From assembly GCF_009600885.1 (NCBI RefSeq), contig NZ_VCLA01000138.1, forward strand, positions 1 through 40,149: a DNA stretch of 40,149 bases, written 5' to 3'. The stretch comes from Streptomyces jumonjinensis (GTDB lineage Bacteria; Actinomycetota; Actinomycetes; Streptomycetales; Streptomycetaceae). Numbering within the stretch: the first letter of the stretch is position 1; each line of letters starts with the position of its first letter. Both the position numbers and the translations under genes were made by a program. Of the stretch, positions 25,814 through 33,546 are shown piece by piece. The notes below the pieces were generated by a model. That model was not told the DNA's origin. It saw only the letters and a program-made list of their open reading frames with translations, and did not search any database.

Positions 25814-25844
25814 GACGGATCGGGCGAGCCCGGCAAGATCCGTC
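25814..25844 (-). terminator. Hairpin between the thiolase and FadB-like genes
   Basis: GACGGATC at 25814-25821 pairs with GATCCGTC at 25837-25844, with an inner GGGC/GCCC stem. It lies just after the thiolase stop and could be a partial terminator or mRNA-stabilising structure that lowers expression of the downstream gene. Confidence 0.45.
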
Positions 25845-25853
25845 AGAAGCGGC

Positions 25854-27068
25854 CTAAAGGCGCTCGATCACCGTCGCGACTCCCATCCCGCCGCCGACGC
25901 AGAGGGTGGCGAGGCCGTACCGCTTGTCCTGGCGTTCCAGTTCGTCGATGAGCGTGCCGAGGATCATCGCCCCGGTGGCCCCGAGGGGGTGGCCCATGGC
26001 GATCGCTCCGCCGTTGACGTTGATCCGGTCCAGGGAGACGCCCATGTCCCGGGCGAAGCGGAGCACCACGCCCGCGAACGCCTCGTTGATCTCGATGAGG
26101 TCGATGTCGCCGATCGTCAGCCCGGCCTTGCCGAGCGCTTTACGGGTGGCGGGCGCGGGCCCGGTGAGCATGATGGTGGGCTCGGAGCCGGAGACGGCGG
26201 CGGAGACGATCCGGGCGCGCGGGGTGAGTCCGTACCGCTCCCCGATCCGCCGGGAGCCGACGGCGACGAGCGAGGCGCCGTCGACGATGCCGGAGGAGTT
26301 CCCGGCGTGGTGGACATGGTCGATCCGCTCGACCCAGTGGTACTTCTGGAGCGCCACGGCGTCGAATCCGCCCGCCTCGCCGATCTGGGCGAAGGACGGT
26401 TCGAGTGCGGCGAGGGTGTCGGCGGTGGTGCCGGGGCGCAGGTGCTCGTCGTGGTCGAGGACGGTCAGCCCGTTGCGGTCGCGGACGGGGACGACGGAGC
26501 GCTCGAAGCGGCCGTCCTTCCAGGCCGCCGCCGCCCGTTCCTGGGAGAGGGCCGCGTACTCGTCCACGTCGCGGCGGGTGAAGCCCTCGATGGTGGCGAT
26601 GAGGTCCGCGCCGATGCCCTGAGGCACGAAGCCGATCGAGAAATTGGTCATCGGATCGGCGAACCAGGCTCCGCCGTCCGAGGCCATCGGCACCCGTGAC
26701 ATCGACTCGACGCCGCCGGCCAGCACCAGCTCCTCCCATCCGGAGCGGACCTTCATGGCGGCCATGTTGACGGCTTCCAGACCGGAGGCGCAGAAGCGGT
26801 TCTCCTGTACTCCGGCGACCGTGTCGGGCAGTCCGGCCGCGATCGCGGCGATCCGGGCGATGTCGGAGCCCTGGTCGCCGACCGGCCCCACCACCCCGAG
26901 GACGATGTCGTCGACGGCGGCGGGGTCGAGCCCGGGGAAGCGGGCGCGGATCTCCTGGATCAGACCGACGACGAGATCGATCGGCTTGGTGCCGTGCAGG
27001 GCCCCATTGGCCTTGCCGCGCCCGCGCGGGGTGCGGATCGCGTCGTACACATACGCTTCGGTGCTCAA
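25854..27068 (-). CDS. fadA: Acetyl-CoA C-acyltransferase (thiolase)
   Basis: Degradative-type thiolase of 404 residues, cleaving 3-ketoacyl-CoA with CoA in the last step of beta-oxidation. The acylated cysteine is Cys93 ([12 protein letters not shown]); the C-terminal His and Cys are in [14 protein letters not shown] and [10 protein letters not shown]. The start codon is TTG (27066-27068) with GAAAGG 8 nt upstream; no ATG or GTG nearby gives the correct N-terminus ([15 protein letters not shown]). It is the middle gene of the racemase-fadA-fadB set, 104 bp after the racemase stop; that gap holds two GGGTACGGGC copies but no clear promoter. Confidence 0.94.
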   Translation of the reverse strand: MSTEAYVYDAIRTPRGRGKANGALHGTKPIDLVVGLIQEIRARFPGLDPAAVDDIVLGVVGPVGDQGSDIARIAAIAAGLPDTVAGVQENRFCASGLEAVNMAAMKVRSGWEELVLAGGVESMSRVPMASDGGAWFADPMTNFSIGFVPQGIGADLIATIEGFTRRDVDEYAALSQERAAAAWKDGRFERSVVPVRDRNGLTVLDHDEHLRPGTTADTLAALEPSFAQIGEAGGFDAVALQKYHWVERIDHVHHAGNSSGIVDGASLVAVGSRRIGERYGLTPRARIVSAAVSGSEPTIMLTGPAPATRKALGKAGLTIGDIDLIEINEAFAGVVLRFARDMGVSLDRINVNGGAIAMGHPLGATGAMILGTLIDELERQDKRYGLATLCVGGGMGVATVIERL

Positions 27069-27172
27069 GACAGCGGCCTTTCGGAGGAGGCGGAGCCGGG
27101 AGGGTACGGGCTGGGGGTACGGGCCGGCCGGGGCGCGGGCCGGGAAGGGGACGGCCCGGCCCGGAGCGGGTG

Positions 27173-28375
27173 TCAGGTCACGGTCCCCGCCGCGGTCGTG
27201 GCCTGGGCGTCCCCGACCGCCCCCCGGCCTTCCGCACCGCCCCCGGAGAGCTGGGGCAGGCCCCAGTCACGGGCCACTTCGGCCGTGTCCGCGCCGGGCA
27301 CGGCGGGCCCGGTGCGCACCGACGACGGCGTGGCCGAGAAGCGGGGCGCGGGCGCGGGCTGGGTGATCCCGCCCTGGTCGACGAAGGTCCCCCGCGCGGC
27401 GAGATGCGGATGCGCGGGGGCCTCGCGCAGCGAGAGCACCGGGGCGACACAGGCGTCCGAGTCGGCGAAGACGGCGGTCCACTGCGCGCGGGTACGGGTC
27501 GCGAAGGCGGCCTCGACGGTCTGTCTCAGCTCGTCCCAGCGGTCGAAGTCCTTGCGCGGGGGAGCCTCGCCGGCGATCCCGAGCAACGTGACGAACTCGT
27601 CGTAGAACCGCTGCTCCAGCGCGCCGACCGCCATGTACCCGCCGTCCGCCGTCCGATAGCAGCCGTAGAAGGGGCAGCCGCCGTCCAGGAGGTTGGCGCC
27701 GCGCCGGTCGCGCCAGCCGCCGGCCGCCATCATCCCGTGGATCATGGTGGTGAGATGGGCCGCGCCGTCGACGATGGCCGCGTCCACGACCTGGCCCGCG
27801 CCGCCTTCGGCACGGGCGTGCTGAAGGGCCGCCAGCACCCCGATGACGAGATAGAGCGAGCCGCCCGCGTAGTCGCCGAGCAGATTGCCGGGGACGGTGG
27901 GCGGCTGGTCCGGTGCGCCGATCATGCCGAGGGCGCCGGTGACGGCGATGTACGCGATGTCATGCCCGGCGCGCTCGGCGAGCGGCCCCTGCTGCCCCCA
28001 CCCGGTCATCCGTCCGTACACCAGCCGGGGATTGCGGGCGAGGCACTCCGCCGGCCCGACCCCGAGGCGTTCGGCGACGCCCGGCCGGTAGCCCTCGATC
28101 AGGATGTCGGCCCGCGCCGCCAGGGCGAGGACCTGTGACGGTCCGTCATCGGCCTTGAGATCGATCAGCACGGAACGTTTGTTCCGGTTGGTGAGGTCGT
28201 ACGCCGGGTCGATGGCGAGCCCCGGGCCGCCGGGCCGGTCCACCCGGACGACGTCCGCGCCGAGGTCGGCCAGCAGCATGGCGGCGAACGGCCCGGGGCC
28301 GATGCCGGCCAGCTCGACCACCCGTACTCCGGCGAGCGGGCCGTTCCCTGTCCCTGCCGACGAGGTCGCGGTCAT
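27173..28375 (-). CDS. mcr: CaiB/BaiF-fold CoA enzyme, alpha-methylacyl-CoA racemase-like
   Basis: Family III CoA-transferase-fold protein of 400 residues. The catalytic His/Asp pair of alpha-methylacyl-CoA racemases is present with the family's 30-residue spacing: His138 in AGHDI and Asp168 in GDYAGG. It is therefore more likely a racemase than a CoA-transferase. It would convert (2R)- to (2S)-2-methylacyl-CoA so that methyl-branched acids can enter beta-oxidation, which fits the thiolase and FadB genes downstream. The ATG at 28375 begins [10 protein letters not shown]; upstream in-frame codons do not look coding. The first gene of the leftward set, it has a 14-bp direct repeat 20 bp before its start. 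Confidence 0.88.
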   Translation of the reverse strand: MTATSSAGTGNGPLAGVRVVELAGIGPGPFAAMLLADLGADVVRVDRPGGPGLAIDPAYDLTNRNKRSVLIDLKADDGPSQVLALAARADILIEGYRPGVAERLGVGPAECLARNPRLVYGRMTGWGQQGPLAERAGHDIAYIAVTGALGMIGAPDQPPTVPGNLLGDYAGGSLYLVIGVLAALQHARAEGGAGQVVDAAIVDGAAHLTTMIHGMMAAGGWRDRRGANLLDGGCPFYGCYRTADGGYMAVGALEQRFYDEFVTLLGIAGEAPPRKDFDRWDELRQTVEAAFATRTRAQWTAVFADSDACVAPVLSLREAPAHPHLAARGTFVDQGGITQPAPAPRFSATPSSVRTGPAVPGADTAEVARDWGLPQLSGGGAEGRGAVGDAQATTAAGTVT

Positions 28376-28669
28376 CGAGCCCCCAACGTTGATATGACAC
28401 AAGCGATGTAACACCAGCGATGGTAAGAACACGTTTCAGCACATACAAGGGTCTGGCCCGAGCAAGCGCTTGGATTTCACCCGGGTCGCGGGGCTGCTCC
28501 GCCACCCGGTCGGCGCGAATGACACCGTGGTCACCGGCGGGAAACGCGTCTTTTTCCCCATGGCTCAGCGCGCTAGCCTCAGCCACCCGGGCGCAGGGCG
28601 GACGCGGCGGATACGGCAGGTACGGCACGGCAGGTACGGCAGATACGCAGTCGCAACCGCGGAGGACCA
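28376..28669. promoter_or_regulatory. Divergent control region of the lipid gene block
   Basis: Tandem 14-mers TGACACAAGCGATG (28395-28408) and TAACACCAGCGATG (28409-28422) lie in the expected racemase promoter, 12 of 14 identical. A 10-bp palindrome CAAGCGCTTG is at 28463-28472. ACGGCAGGTACGGC is perfectly duplicated at 28613-28626 and 28627-28640 in the likely leader of the rightward gene. TAGCCT at 28574-28579 could be its -10. No gene lies in this gap. Confidence 0.5.
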
Positions 28670-29869
28670 GTGGACAGGCAGGCCGGGACCGATCGCGCAC
28701 AACGCCCTTACGACATCGTGCTCTACGGGGCGACGGGGTTCGTCGGGGTGCTCACCGCCCGGTATCTCGCGGCGAACGCGCCCCGGGAGTGCCGCTGGGC
28801 CATCGCGGGCCGCAGCGGGCCGAGACTGGAGCGGCTGCGGCAGCGGCTCGCCGCCGAACACCCGGCCTGCGCGGACCTCCCGCTGATCGAGGCCCGCTCG
28901 GACGACGCCACGGAACTGCGCGGGCTCGCCGAGTCCGCCGCTGTGGTGGCGTCCACGGTCGGCCCCTATCTCTGGTACGGCGAACCGCTCGTCGCCGCCT
29001 GCGCGGAGGCCGGGACCGACTATCTCGATCTGACCGGCGAGAACGAGTTCGTCGATCTGATGTATGTGCACCACGAGGCGAGGGCCCGGGAGACCGGGGC
29101 GCGGCTGGTGCACGCGTGCGGCTTCGACTCCGTACCGGGCGACCTGGGCGTGTACTTCACCGTGCAGCAGCTCCCCGAGGGCGTACCGCTGAGCGTCGAC
29201 GGCTATGTCCGCTCCAACGGCGCCTTCTCGGGCGGCACCTTCGTCTCCGCGCTCAACGCGATGAGCCGGGGCAGACAGTCGCTCCGGGCGGCGCAGCAGC
29301 GGCGGCTGCACGAGCCCCGGCTGGTGGGGCGGCGGGCCCGCTCCCCCCTCGGCGGCCCCCGCTACAGCCCGGAGACGGACGCGTGGGCGCTGCCGCTGCC
29401 GCTGCTCGACGGGCAGATCATCACCCGTTCGGCACGGGCGCTGCCGAGGTACGGCCCCGATTTCCGCTACCGGCACTACGCGGCGGTCAAGACGCTCCCG
29501 ATGGCGGTGGGCGGGGTCGCCGCGGTGTGCGCACTCATCGGTCTCGCCCAGCTGCCGCCGGCGCGGCGCTGGTTCACGGACCGGCTCAGGCCCGGCGAGG
29601 GGCCCGATGAGCGGCGCCGGGCGAAGAGCTGGTTCTCGGTGCGCTTCGTGGGGGAAGGCGGCGGGCGGACGGTGTACACGGAGGTGTCGGGCGGCGATCC
29701 GGGCTATGACGAGACCGCGAAGATCTTCGCGGAGTCGGCGCTCTGTCTGGCCTTCGACGAGCTGCCGCCGGCCTCGGGGCAGGTCACTCCGGCGGCGGCG
29801 ATGGGCGATGCGCTGCTGGCGCGGCTCCAGTCGGCGGGGATCCGCTTCCGGGTCGCGGCGCGGCACTGA
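28670..29869 (+). CDS. Saccharopine-dehydrogenase-family reductase (trans-acting enoyl-reductase-like)
   Basis: NAD(P)-binding protein of 399 residues. The N-terminal Rossmann motif is YGATGFVG (residues 19-26). Further typical family blocks are VASTVGPYLWYG, YLDLTGEN and ACGFDSVPGDLG. A hydrophobic stretch near 285-300 (AVGGVAAVCALIGLAQL) suggests membrane association. This matches the actinobacterial group that includes the trans-acting enoyl reductase of mycobacterial phthiocerol/phenolphthiocerol lipids, not lysine metabolism. The substrate here is unknown, but the lipid-gene neighbours fit. GGAGG lies 4 nt before the GTG start. Its last 86 bp overlap the tail of the convergent endonuclease V gene. 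Confidence 0.85.
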   Translation: MDRQAGTDRAQRPYDIVLYGATGFVGVLTARYLAANAPRECRWAIAGRSGPRLERLRQRLAAEHPACADLPLIEARSDDATELRGLAESAAVVASTVGPYLWYGEPLVAACAEAGTDYLDLTGENEFVDLMYVHHEARARETGARLVHACGFDSVPGDLGVYFTVQQLPEGVPLSVDGYVRSNGAFSGGTFVSALNAMSRGRQSLRAAQQRRLHEPRLVGRRARSPLGGPRYSPETDAWALPLPLLDGQIITRSARALPRYGPDFRYRHYAAVKTLPMAVGGVAAVCALIGLAQLPPARRWFTDRLRPGEGPDERRRAKSWFSVRFVGEGGGRTVYTEVSGGDPGYDETAKIFAESALCLAFDELPPASGQVTPAAAMGDALLARLQSAGIRFRVAARH

Positions 29870-30587
29870 CGGTCGCCGCGGCCAGTGCCTGACGGCAGAG
29901 CCGGTCCGCCCGGCGGGTGGTCTCGGGGAGCCGGTAGTCCGGTGTGAGCCCAAGGACATGGGCGCAGGCGTTGTCGAGGCCGACGCGGTGGCCGACCGAC
30001 ACATAGACCGGTTTCACGCCCCGCTGGGTGCGCAGCGCCCGGCCCACCTCCTCGTCCACCGCTTCCCCGTCCGGCCTCCGGTCTCCGGCCGGGGCGCGCA
30101 GCGCTGCGGTGTCGCCCCGCTCGGGGCCGAGTACGTCATGGCTGAAGACGAAGGGGTTCTTGGCGACGCCGATGACGGGCAGCCCGGTCAGCACGCCGAG
30201 ATGGCTCGCCAGCCCGAACCGGCGCGGGTGCGCCCTGCCGTAGCCGTCGCAGACCACCAGACCGGGGTCAGAGGGGAGGGACTCCAGGGCGGCGAGCACC
30301 GCCGGGAGCTCCCGGAAGGCCAGCAGTCCAGGCACATAGGGGAAGGCGATCCGGCCGACCGCGGTGGCCTCGGCGACGACGGCGAGCGTCCCGGCGTCGA
30401 GGACCACGGCCGCCGCGGCGACCAGGTCGCGCTCGTCGTCGTACGCCACGTCCACGCCCGTGACCAGGCCGGTCCCGGGAGGCGGACCGGACTCGTCGAG
30501 GATGACGCGGGCGCGCAGCCCGTCCTGGACGGCGCGCGCCCGCGCCGCGTCGGCGGGCCAGTCCGCGGGGGCTTCGATGATCTTCAT
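29784..30587 (-). CDS. nfi: Endonuclease V (deoxyinosine 3' endonuclease)
   Basis: DNA-repair nuclease that cuts the second phosphodiester bond 3' of deoxyinosine. It has 267 residues, longer than the usual ~225. Mg2+-binding and catalytic residues are in place: Asp46 (TGVDVAYDD), Tyr84 and Glu93 (FPYVPGLLAFRE), Asp114 and His120 (CDGYGRAH). The family core ends near residue 238 (LAAATVSAA); the last ~29 residues are a Pro/Ser/Gly-rich extension written antisense to the 3' end of the reductase gene (86-bp overlap, 29784-29869). The start ATG at 30587 has GGGAAG just upstream and a TACGCT -10-like box 10 nt away. Confidence 0.9.
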   Translation of the reverse strand: MKIIEAPADWPADAARARAVQDGLRARVILDESGPPPGTGLVTGVDVAYDDERDLVAAAAVVLDAGTLAVVAEATAVGRIAFPYVPGLLAFRELPAVLAALESLPSDPGLVVCDGYGRAHPRRFGLASHLGVLTGLPVIGVAKNPFVFSHDVLGPERGDTAALRAPAGDRRPDGEAVDEEVGRALRTQRGVKPVYVSVGHRVGLDNACAHVLGLTPDYRLPETTRRADRLCRQALAAATVSAAPRPGSGSPPTGAAPAAHRPSPPPE

Positions 30588-30632
30588 GGTGCTTCCCAGC
30601 GTAGGGAGTGGCGTCGTCCGCGCGGATGGGGG

Positions 30633-30657
30633 TCCCCCCGGGCGAAGCCCAGGGGGA
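30633..30657 (+). repeat. REP-like intergenic hairpin, copy 1
   Basis: TCCCCCCGGGC-GAA-GCCCAGGGGGA folds into an 11-bp stem with one mismatch and a GAA loop. Almost the same sequence recurs at 31158-31180 on the other side of the YciI gene. Such CGAAG-loop GC hairpins recur between genes in Streptomyces chromosomes as I recall them. Confidence 0.6.
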
Positions 30658-30725
30658 GGGCCCGGGGCTCTGGTCGCTCCCCCGCAGGGGCGTGCCGGAG
30701 CACGGGGCGCGGACGAGACCTGTCG

Positions 30726-30741
30726 TAGCCTGGCGATCATG
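30726..30741 (+). promoter_or_regulatory. Leaderless -10/start of the YciI gene
   Basis: TAGCCT at 30726-30731 lies 7 nt before the ATG at 30739, without a Shine-Dalgarno. Confidence 0.45.
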
Positions 30742-31038
30742 TTCGTACTGGAGTTGACCTACACCGCCCCCGTGGAGCGCGCCGACGCGCTGATGGACGC
30801 GCATCGCGCCTGGCTGAACGCCTGGTACGAGGAGGGCGTCTTCATCGCGTCGGGCCGTAAGAACCCACGGGACGGCGGGGTCGTTCTGGCGGTCGGGGAC
30901 GACCGCGCGCGGATCGAGGAGATCGCGGCGGCCGACCCGTTCGCGGTCGAAGGGGTGTGCTCGTACCGGATCACGGAGTTCATCGCGACCAAGACCGCCC
31001 CGGGGCTCGGCGCGTACCGGCAGCAGCCGCTGTCCTAG
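30739..31038 (+). CDS. YciI-like (YCII domain) protein
   Basis: Small soluble protein of 99 residues made of one YCII domain, a ferredoxin-like fold. The conserved His22 (DAHRAWL) and the Asp in ADPF (Asp66) form the family's putative active site. YCII proteins include chlorohydroquinone dehydrochlorinases and many of unknown function, so no reaction is assigned. The ATG at 30739 is preceded by TAGCCT, consistent with a leaderless transcript. The gene is divergent from endonuclease V and flanked on both sides by REP-like hairpins. Confidence 0.87.
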   Translation: MFVLELTYTAPVERADALMDAHRAWLNAWYEEGVFIASGRKNPRDGGVVLAVGDDRARIEEIAAADPFAVEGVCSYRITEFIATKTAPGLGAYRQQPLS

Positions 31039-31348
31039 GGGGTGCGGGCTCCCGCCGGGCAGGCGGGTCCGGCGCGTCCGGTGCATGGGGTCTCCCCAGG
31101 CCCGCGGGGCCTCCTAGCCGGGAGGGCTACGGGGAGCAATCGCAAGGCGGAGGACGGTCCCCGGGCGAAGCCCAGGGGGAGAGTCCATGCGGGGCCTGGG
31201 GGCACTCCCCCGGGCCCCGCCGGGGCACCCCCGCCCCCGCCGGGCCCGGGTGCTCCCGGCCCCCGGGGCCGTACGCGAGCCCCCCCCCGGGGCCGTACGC
31301 GAGCCCGGCGGGACCCGTACCCGAGCCCGGCGGGAGCCGGCCGCCCGC
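31039..31348. repeat. Gene-free 310-bp region with REP-like and tandem GC repeats
   Basis: It contains REP-like copy 2 at 31158-31180 (TCCCCGGGC-GAA-GCCCAGGGGGA). Three repeats of a GGGGCCGTACGCGAGCCC unit follow at 31265-31282, 31289-31306 and 31311-31328 (the last diverged), ending 20 bp from the stop of the propeller gene. Several self-complementary GC blocks lie between. No reading frame looks coding. It separates convergent genes and probably acts as a terminator region. Confidence 0.6.
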
Positions 31349-32464
31349 TCACCACGACAGCCGGGCGACCCGCCCCTTCTCGCCGGAGGCCCAGCAGCCG
31401 GTGTCGGCGGCGCAGTCGACCGTGTCGTACGAACCGGTGTCGACGGTTCGCCAGTGCCGGCCGCCGTCCGATGTGAGGTCGGTGCCGGTGGGGCCGACCG
31501 CGAGGGCGGCGGCCCGGGTGCGGGGCAGCCAGGCGACCCCGGAGCGGTAGCCGGGCGGCGGTGCGGACGCCTGCCGCCAGCCGTGGCCGCCGTCCCCGCT
31601 GACCGCCGCCGCGCGGGGGGACGCCTCGCCCGTGCGGTAGTCGCCGCCGACCGCTATCCCGTGCCGGCGGTCCCGGAAGGCGAGCCCGAAGACCCCGCGC
31701 GCCGGATCCCCCGCCGGAACGGTGGATTCGGCGGCGGTCCAGTTCCGTCCGCGGTCCGCGGAGTGCAGCACCCGGGCCGTGGCCCCGCCGCCGGTCGCCA
31801 GCCAGACGTCCTTCGGCCCCGAGCTGACCAGGCACTGGCCGCTCGCGGCGAAGGCCGCCTCGCCCGGCTGGGCCGCCGGCATTCCGGCGCTGGGCAGCAC
31901 CCGCCACGACCGTCCGCCGTCACGGGTGGAGAGAATGCGGTACTTCCCGTCCACCGGATCGCTCATGGCGAGGCCGTTGCGGCGGTCGAAGAAGGTGACG
32001 CAGTCGTAGAACGCCCTCGGGTCGGTGTTCCGGAAGGTCTCGGTCCAGGTGGCCCCCGCGTCGGTGGTGCGGTAGACGCGGGACGCCTCGCCCTCGCCGA
32101 TCGCGAGCACCACCGCACGGCGGCCGTCGAACGCCTCGACATCGCGGAACTCCAGCCCCTCCGCACCGGGCGGTGAGACGTCGTGCCAGCTCCGCCCGGC
32201 GTCGCCGGTGCGCAGCACCACGCCCCGGGAGCCCGCGACCCAGGCGGTGTCACGGCTGACGGCCGCCAGCCCCCGGAAGCGGGCGTCGGTACCGGTCGGA
32301 GTGAGGCTCCACACCGGCCCGCCGCCGTCCGCCGCCGACGGCACGGCCCGGTCCTGGGCGGTCCTGGCCTGCGTGGCCTGCGCGGGCACGGTGAGCACCG
32401 CGGCCACCGCCGCCGCGCACAGCCCCACCGACACCCGTCGTCTCGTCTTCCCCATGGAGATCAT
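31349..32464 (-). CDS. Secreted Asp-box (BNR/Ycf48-like) beta-propeller protein
   Basis: Exported protein of 371 residues with a signal peptide (RRRVSVGLCAAAVAAVLTVP, cleaving near AQA-TQA). Six Asp-box motifs of the S/T-x-D-x-G-x-x-W type are visible: RTGDAGRSW, RTTDAGATW, STRDGGRSW, HSADRGRNW, SGDGGHGW and TSDGGRHW. They mark the sheets of a six- or seven-bladed propeller, as in Ycf48 assembly factors and sialidases. No sialidase arginine triad or catalytic tyrosine is obvious, so it is probably a binding or scaffold protein often mislabelled oxidoreductase. The ATG at 32464 lies 8 nt after TAGCTT (complement of 32473-32478), suggesting a leaderless message. Confidence 0.82.
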   Translation of the reverse strand: MISMGKTRRRVSVGLCAAAVAAVLTVPAQATQARTAQDRAVPSAADGGGPVWSLTPTGTDARFRGLAAVSRDTAWVAGSRGVVLRTGDAGRSWHDVSPPGAEGLEFRDVEAFDGRRAVVLAIGEGEASRVYRTTDAGATWTETFRNTDPRAFYDCVTFFDRRNGLAMSDPVDGKYRILSTRDGGRSWRVLPSAGMPAAQPGEAAFAASGQCLVSSGPKDVWLATGGGATARVLHSADRGRNWTAAESTVPAGDPARGVFGLAFRDRRHGIAVGGDYRTGEASPRAAAVSGDGGHGWRQASAPPPGYRSGVAWLPRTRAAALAVGPTGTDLTSDGGRHWRTVDTGSYDTVDCAADTGCWASGEKGRVARLSW

Positions 32465-32526
32465 GGCGCTGGAAGCTAGCCCACCCGCCGGAACCCGTCC
32501 AGGGTGCGGTCCGGGACAGCCGTTCC

Positions 32527-32541
32527 TAGGCTGGTCCCATG
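32527..32541 (+). promoter_or_regulatory. Leaderless -10/start of the 4Fe-4S/CDGSH-like gene
   Basis: TAGGCT at 32527-32532 lies 6 nt before the ATG at 32539. It is the same CCTAGGCTGG-type context seen before galE. Confidence 0.5.
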
Positions 32542-32970
32542 CCCCAGCCCAAGGAGCCCATGAGGCCCAGGGAGCCCAAGGAGTACGCGGGCCGGGAGAT
32601 CACGGTCTCCTTCGAGGCGCGGCGCTGTCTGCACGCCGCGGAGTGCGTACACGGTCTCCCGCAGGTCTTCGACCTCGCCCGGCGGCCCTGGGTGTCCCCC
32701 GACGACGCCCCGGCCGATCAGGTCGCCGAGGTCGTGCGCCGCTGCCCGTCCGGCGCGCTGCGGTACCGGTACGCCGACGGCCGGGCCGAGGAGCCCGGGA
32801 GTCCCGCCTCCGTCGAGCGGACCGGGACCGGCCGGCTGGTGATGCGCGGCGATCTCGTCGTCCGCACCCCGTACGGCGAGCGGCGGGAGACCCGGGTGAC
32901 GCTCTGCGGCTGCGGCGCGACCGGGAACCGCCCCTACTGCGATCAATCGGGCCCCTGCGCCGAGCGGTGA
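32539..32970 (+). CDS. 4Fe-4S mono-cluster plus CDGSH-like iron-sulfur protein
   Basis: Soluble 143-residue protein with two metal modules. Residues ~20-80 resemble the divergent 4Fe-4S mono-cluster domain (Cys30, Cys36, Cys69 in RRCLHAAECVHG and RRCPSG). Residues ~95-140 follow the CDGSH 2Fe-2S pattern C-x-C ... P-x-C-D (Cys123, Cys125, Cys134 in LCGCGATGNRPYCDQSG). The fourth CDGSH ligand, histidine, is missing: Gly138 is there, and Cys140 two residues later might replace it. A role in electron transfer or iron-sulfur handling is likely; the partner is unknown. The start appears leaderless. It is followed 108 bp later by the SsgA-like gene on the same strand. Confidence 0.83.
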   Translation: MPQPKEPMRPREPKEYAGREITVSFEARRCLHAAECVHGLPQVFDLARRPWVSPDDAPADQVAEVVRRCPSGALRYRYADGRAEEPGSPASVERTGTGRLVMRGDLVVRTPYGERRETRVTLCGCGATGNRPYCDQSGPCAER

Positions 32971-33078
32971 CACAGCTCACGCCCCCGGCCGATGCACGCG
33001 GCGCGCTGTTCCGTCGTCTTCACCGGCGTCAGGGAGGCGTCAGGGAGGCGTCGGCCGGTATGTGCGAAGGAGCAGTTC

Positions 33079-33495
33079 TTGTCCACCCTCATCGAGCAGC
33101 CCGTACAGGCCCGGCTGGTGGCTCCCGCGCCCCGGATGGAGACGGTCCCCGCGACCCTGCGCTACGACCGTGAGGATCCCTTCGCCGTACGGATCGACTT
33201 CCCCGCCCCGGCGACGCTGGAGGGCGCCGACGTCTCCTGGGCGTTCGGGCGGGAGCTGCTGGCGGCGGGCGTCGACGCGCCGGCCGGGGTCGGCGACGTA
33301 CGGGTCCGGCCGTACGGCTACGGCCGGACGGTGATGGAGTTCCACGCCGAGGAGGGGGTGGCGGTGGTGCATGTCCGCACCAGCGAGATCCGCCGGTTCC
33401 TCGAACGCGCGCAGGACGTGGTTCCCGAGGGCCGTGAGCATCTCTTCCTCGGCCTCGACCAGGATCTGACCGAGCTGCTGCGCGACGCCGGCTGA
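33079..33495 (+). CDS. ssgD: SsgA-like sporulation/cell-division regulator, SsgD type
   Basis: Member of the actinomycete-specific SsgA-like proteins, 138 residues, which steer septum site selection, peptidoglycan remodelling and spore separation. The whole protein is the domain (YDREDPFAVRIDFP, WAFGRELLAAG, GDVRVRP, and EVPEGRE-like VVPEGREHLFLGLDQDLTELL). Placement as SsgD is by synteny with the neighbouring ABC-F gene (SCO6722/SCO6720 from memory) as much as by sequence. Translation starts at TTG 33079-33081 with AAGGAG exactly 6 nt upstream. The short upstream gap has GGCGTCAGGGAG twice in tandem. It converges on the GPP34 gene. Confidence 0.88.
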   Translation: MSTLIEQPVQARLVAPAPRMETVPATLRYDREDPFAVRIDFPAPATLEGADVSWAFGRELLAAGVDAPAGVGDVRVRPYGYGRTVMEFHAEEGVAVVHVRTSEIRRFLERAQDVVPEGREHLFLGLDQDLTELLRDAG

Positions 33496-33546
33496 GCGGG
33501 GCACAAGGGCCGGCAGCCGCGGCGCTCGGGGCTGCGATGCGCGGGG

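Noticed and set aside
28463..28472. CAAGCGCTTG palindrome as a fatty-acid regulator site
   Set aside because: A 10-bp GC-biased palindrome is expected by chance at this length scale, and I could not match it to a known motif.
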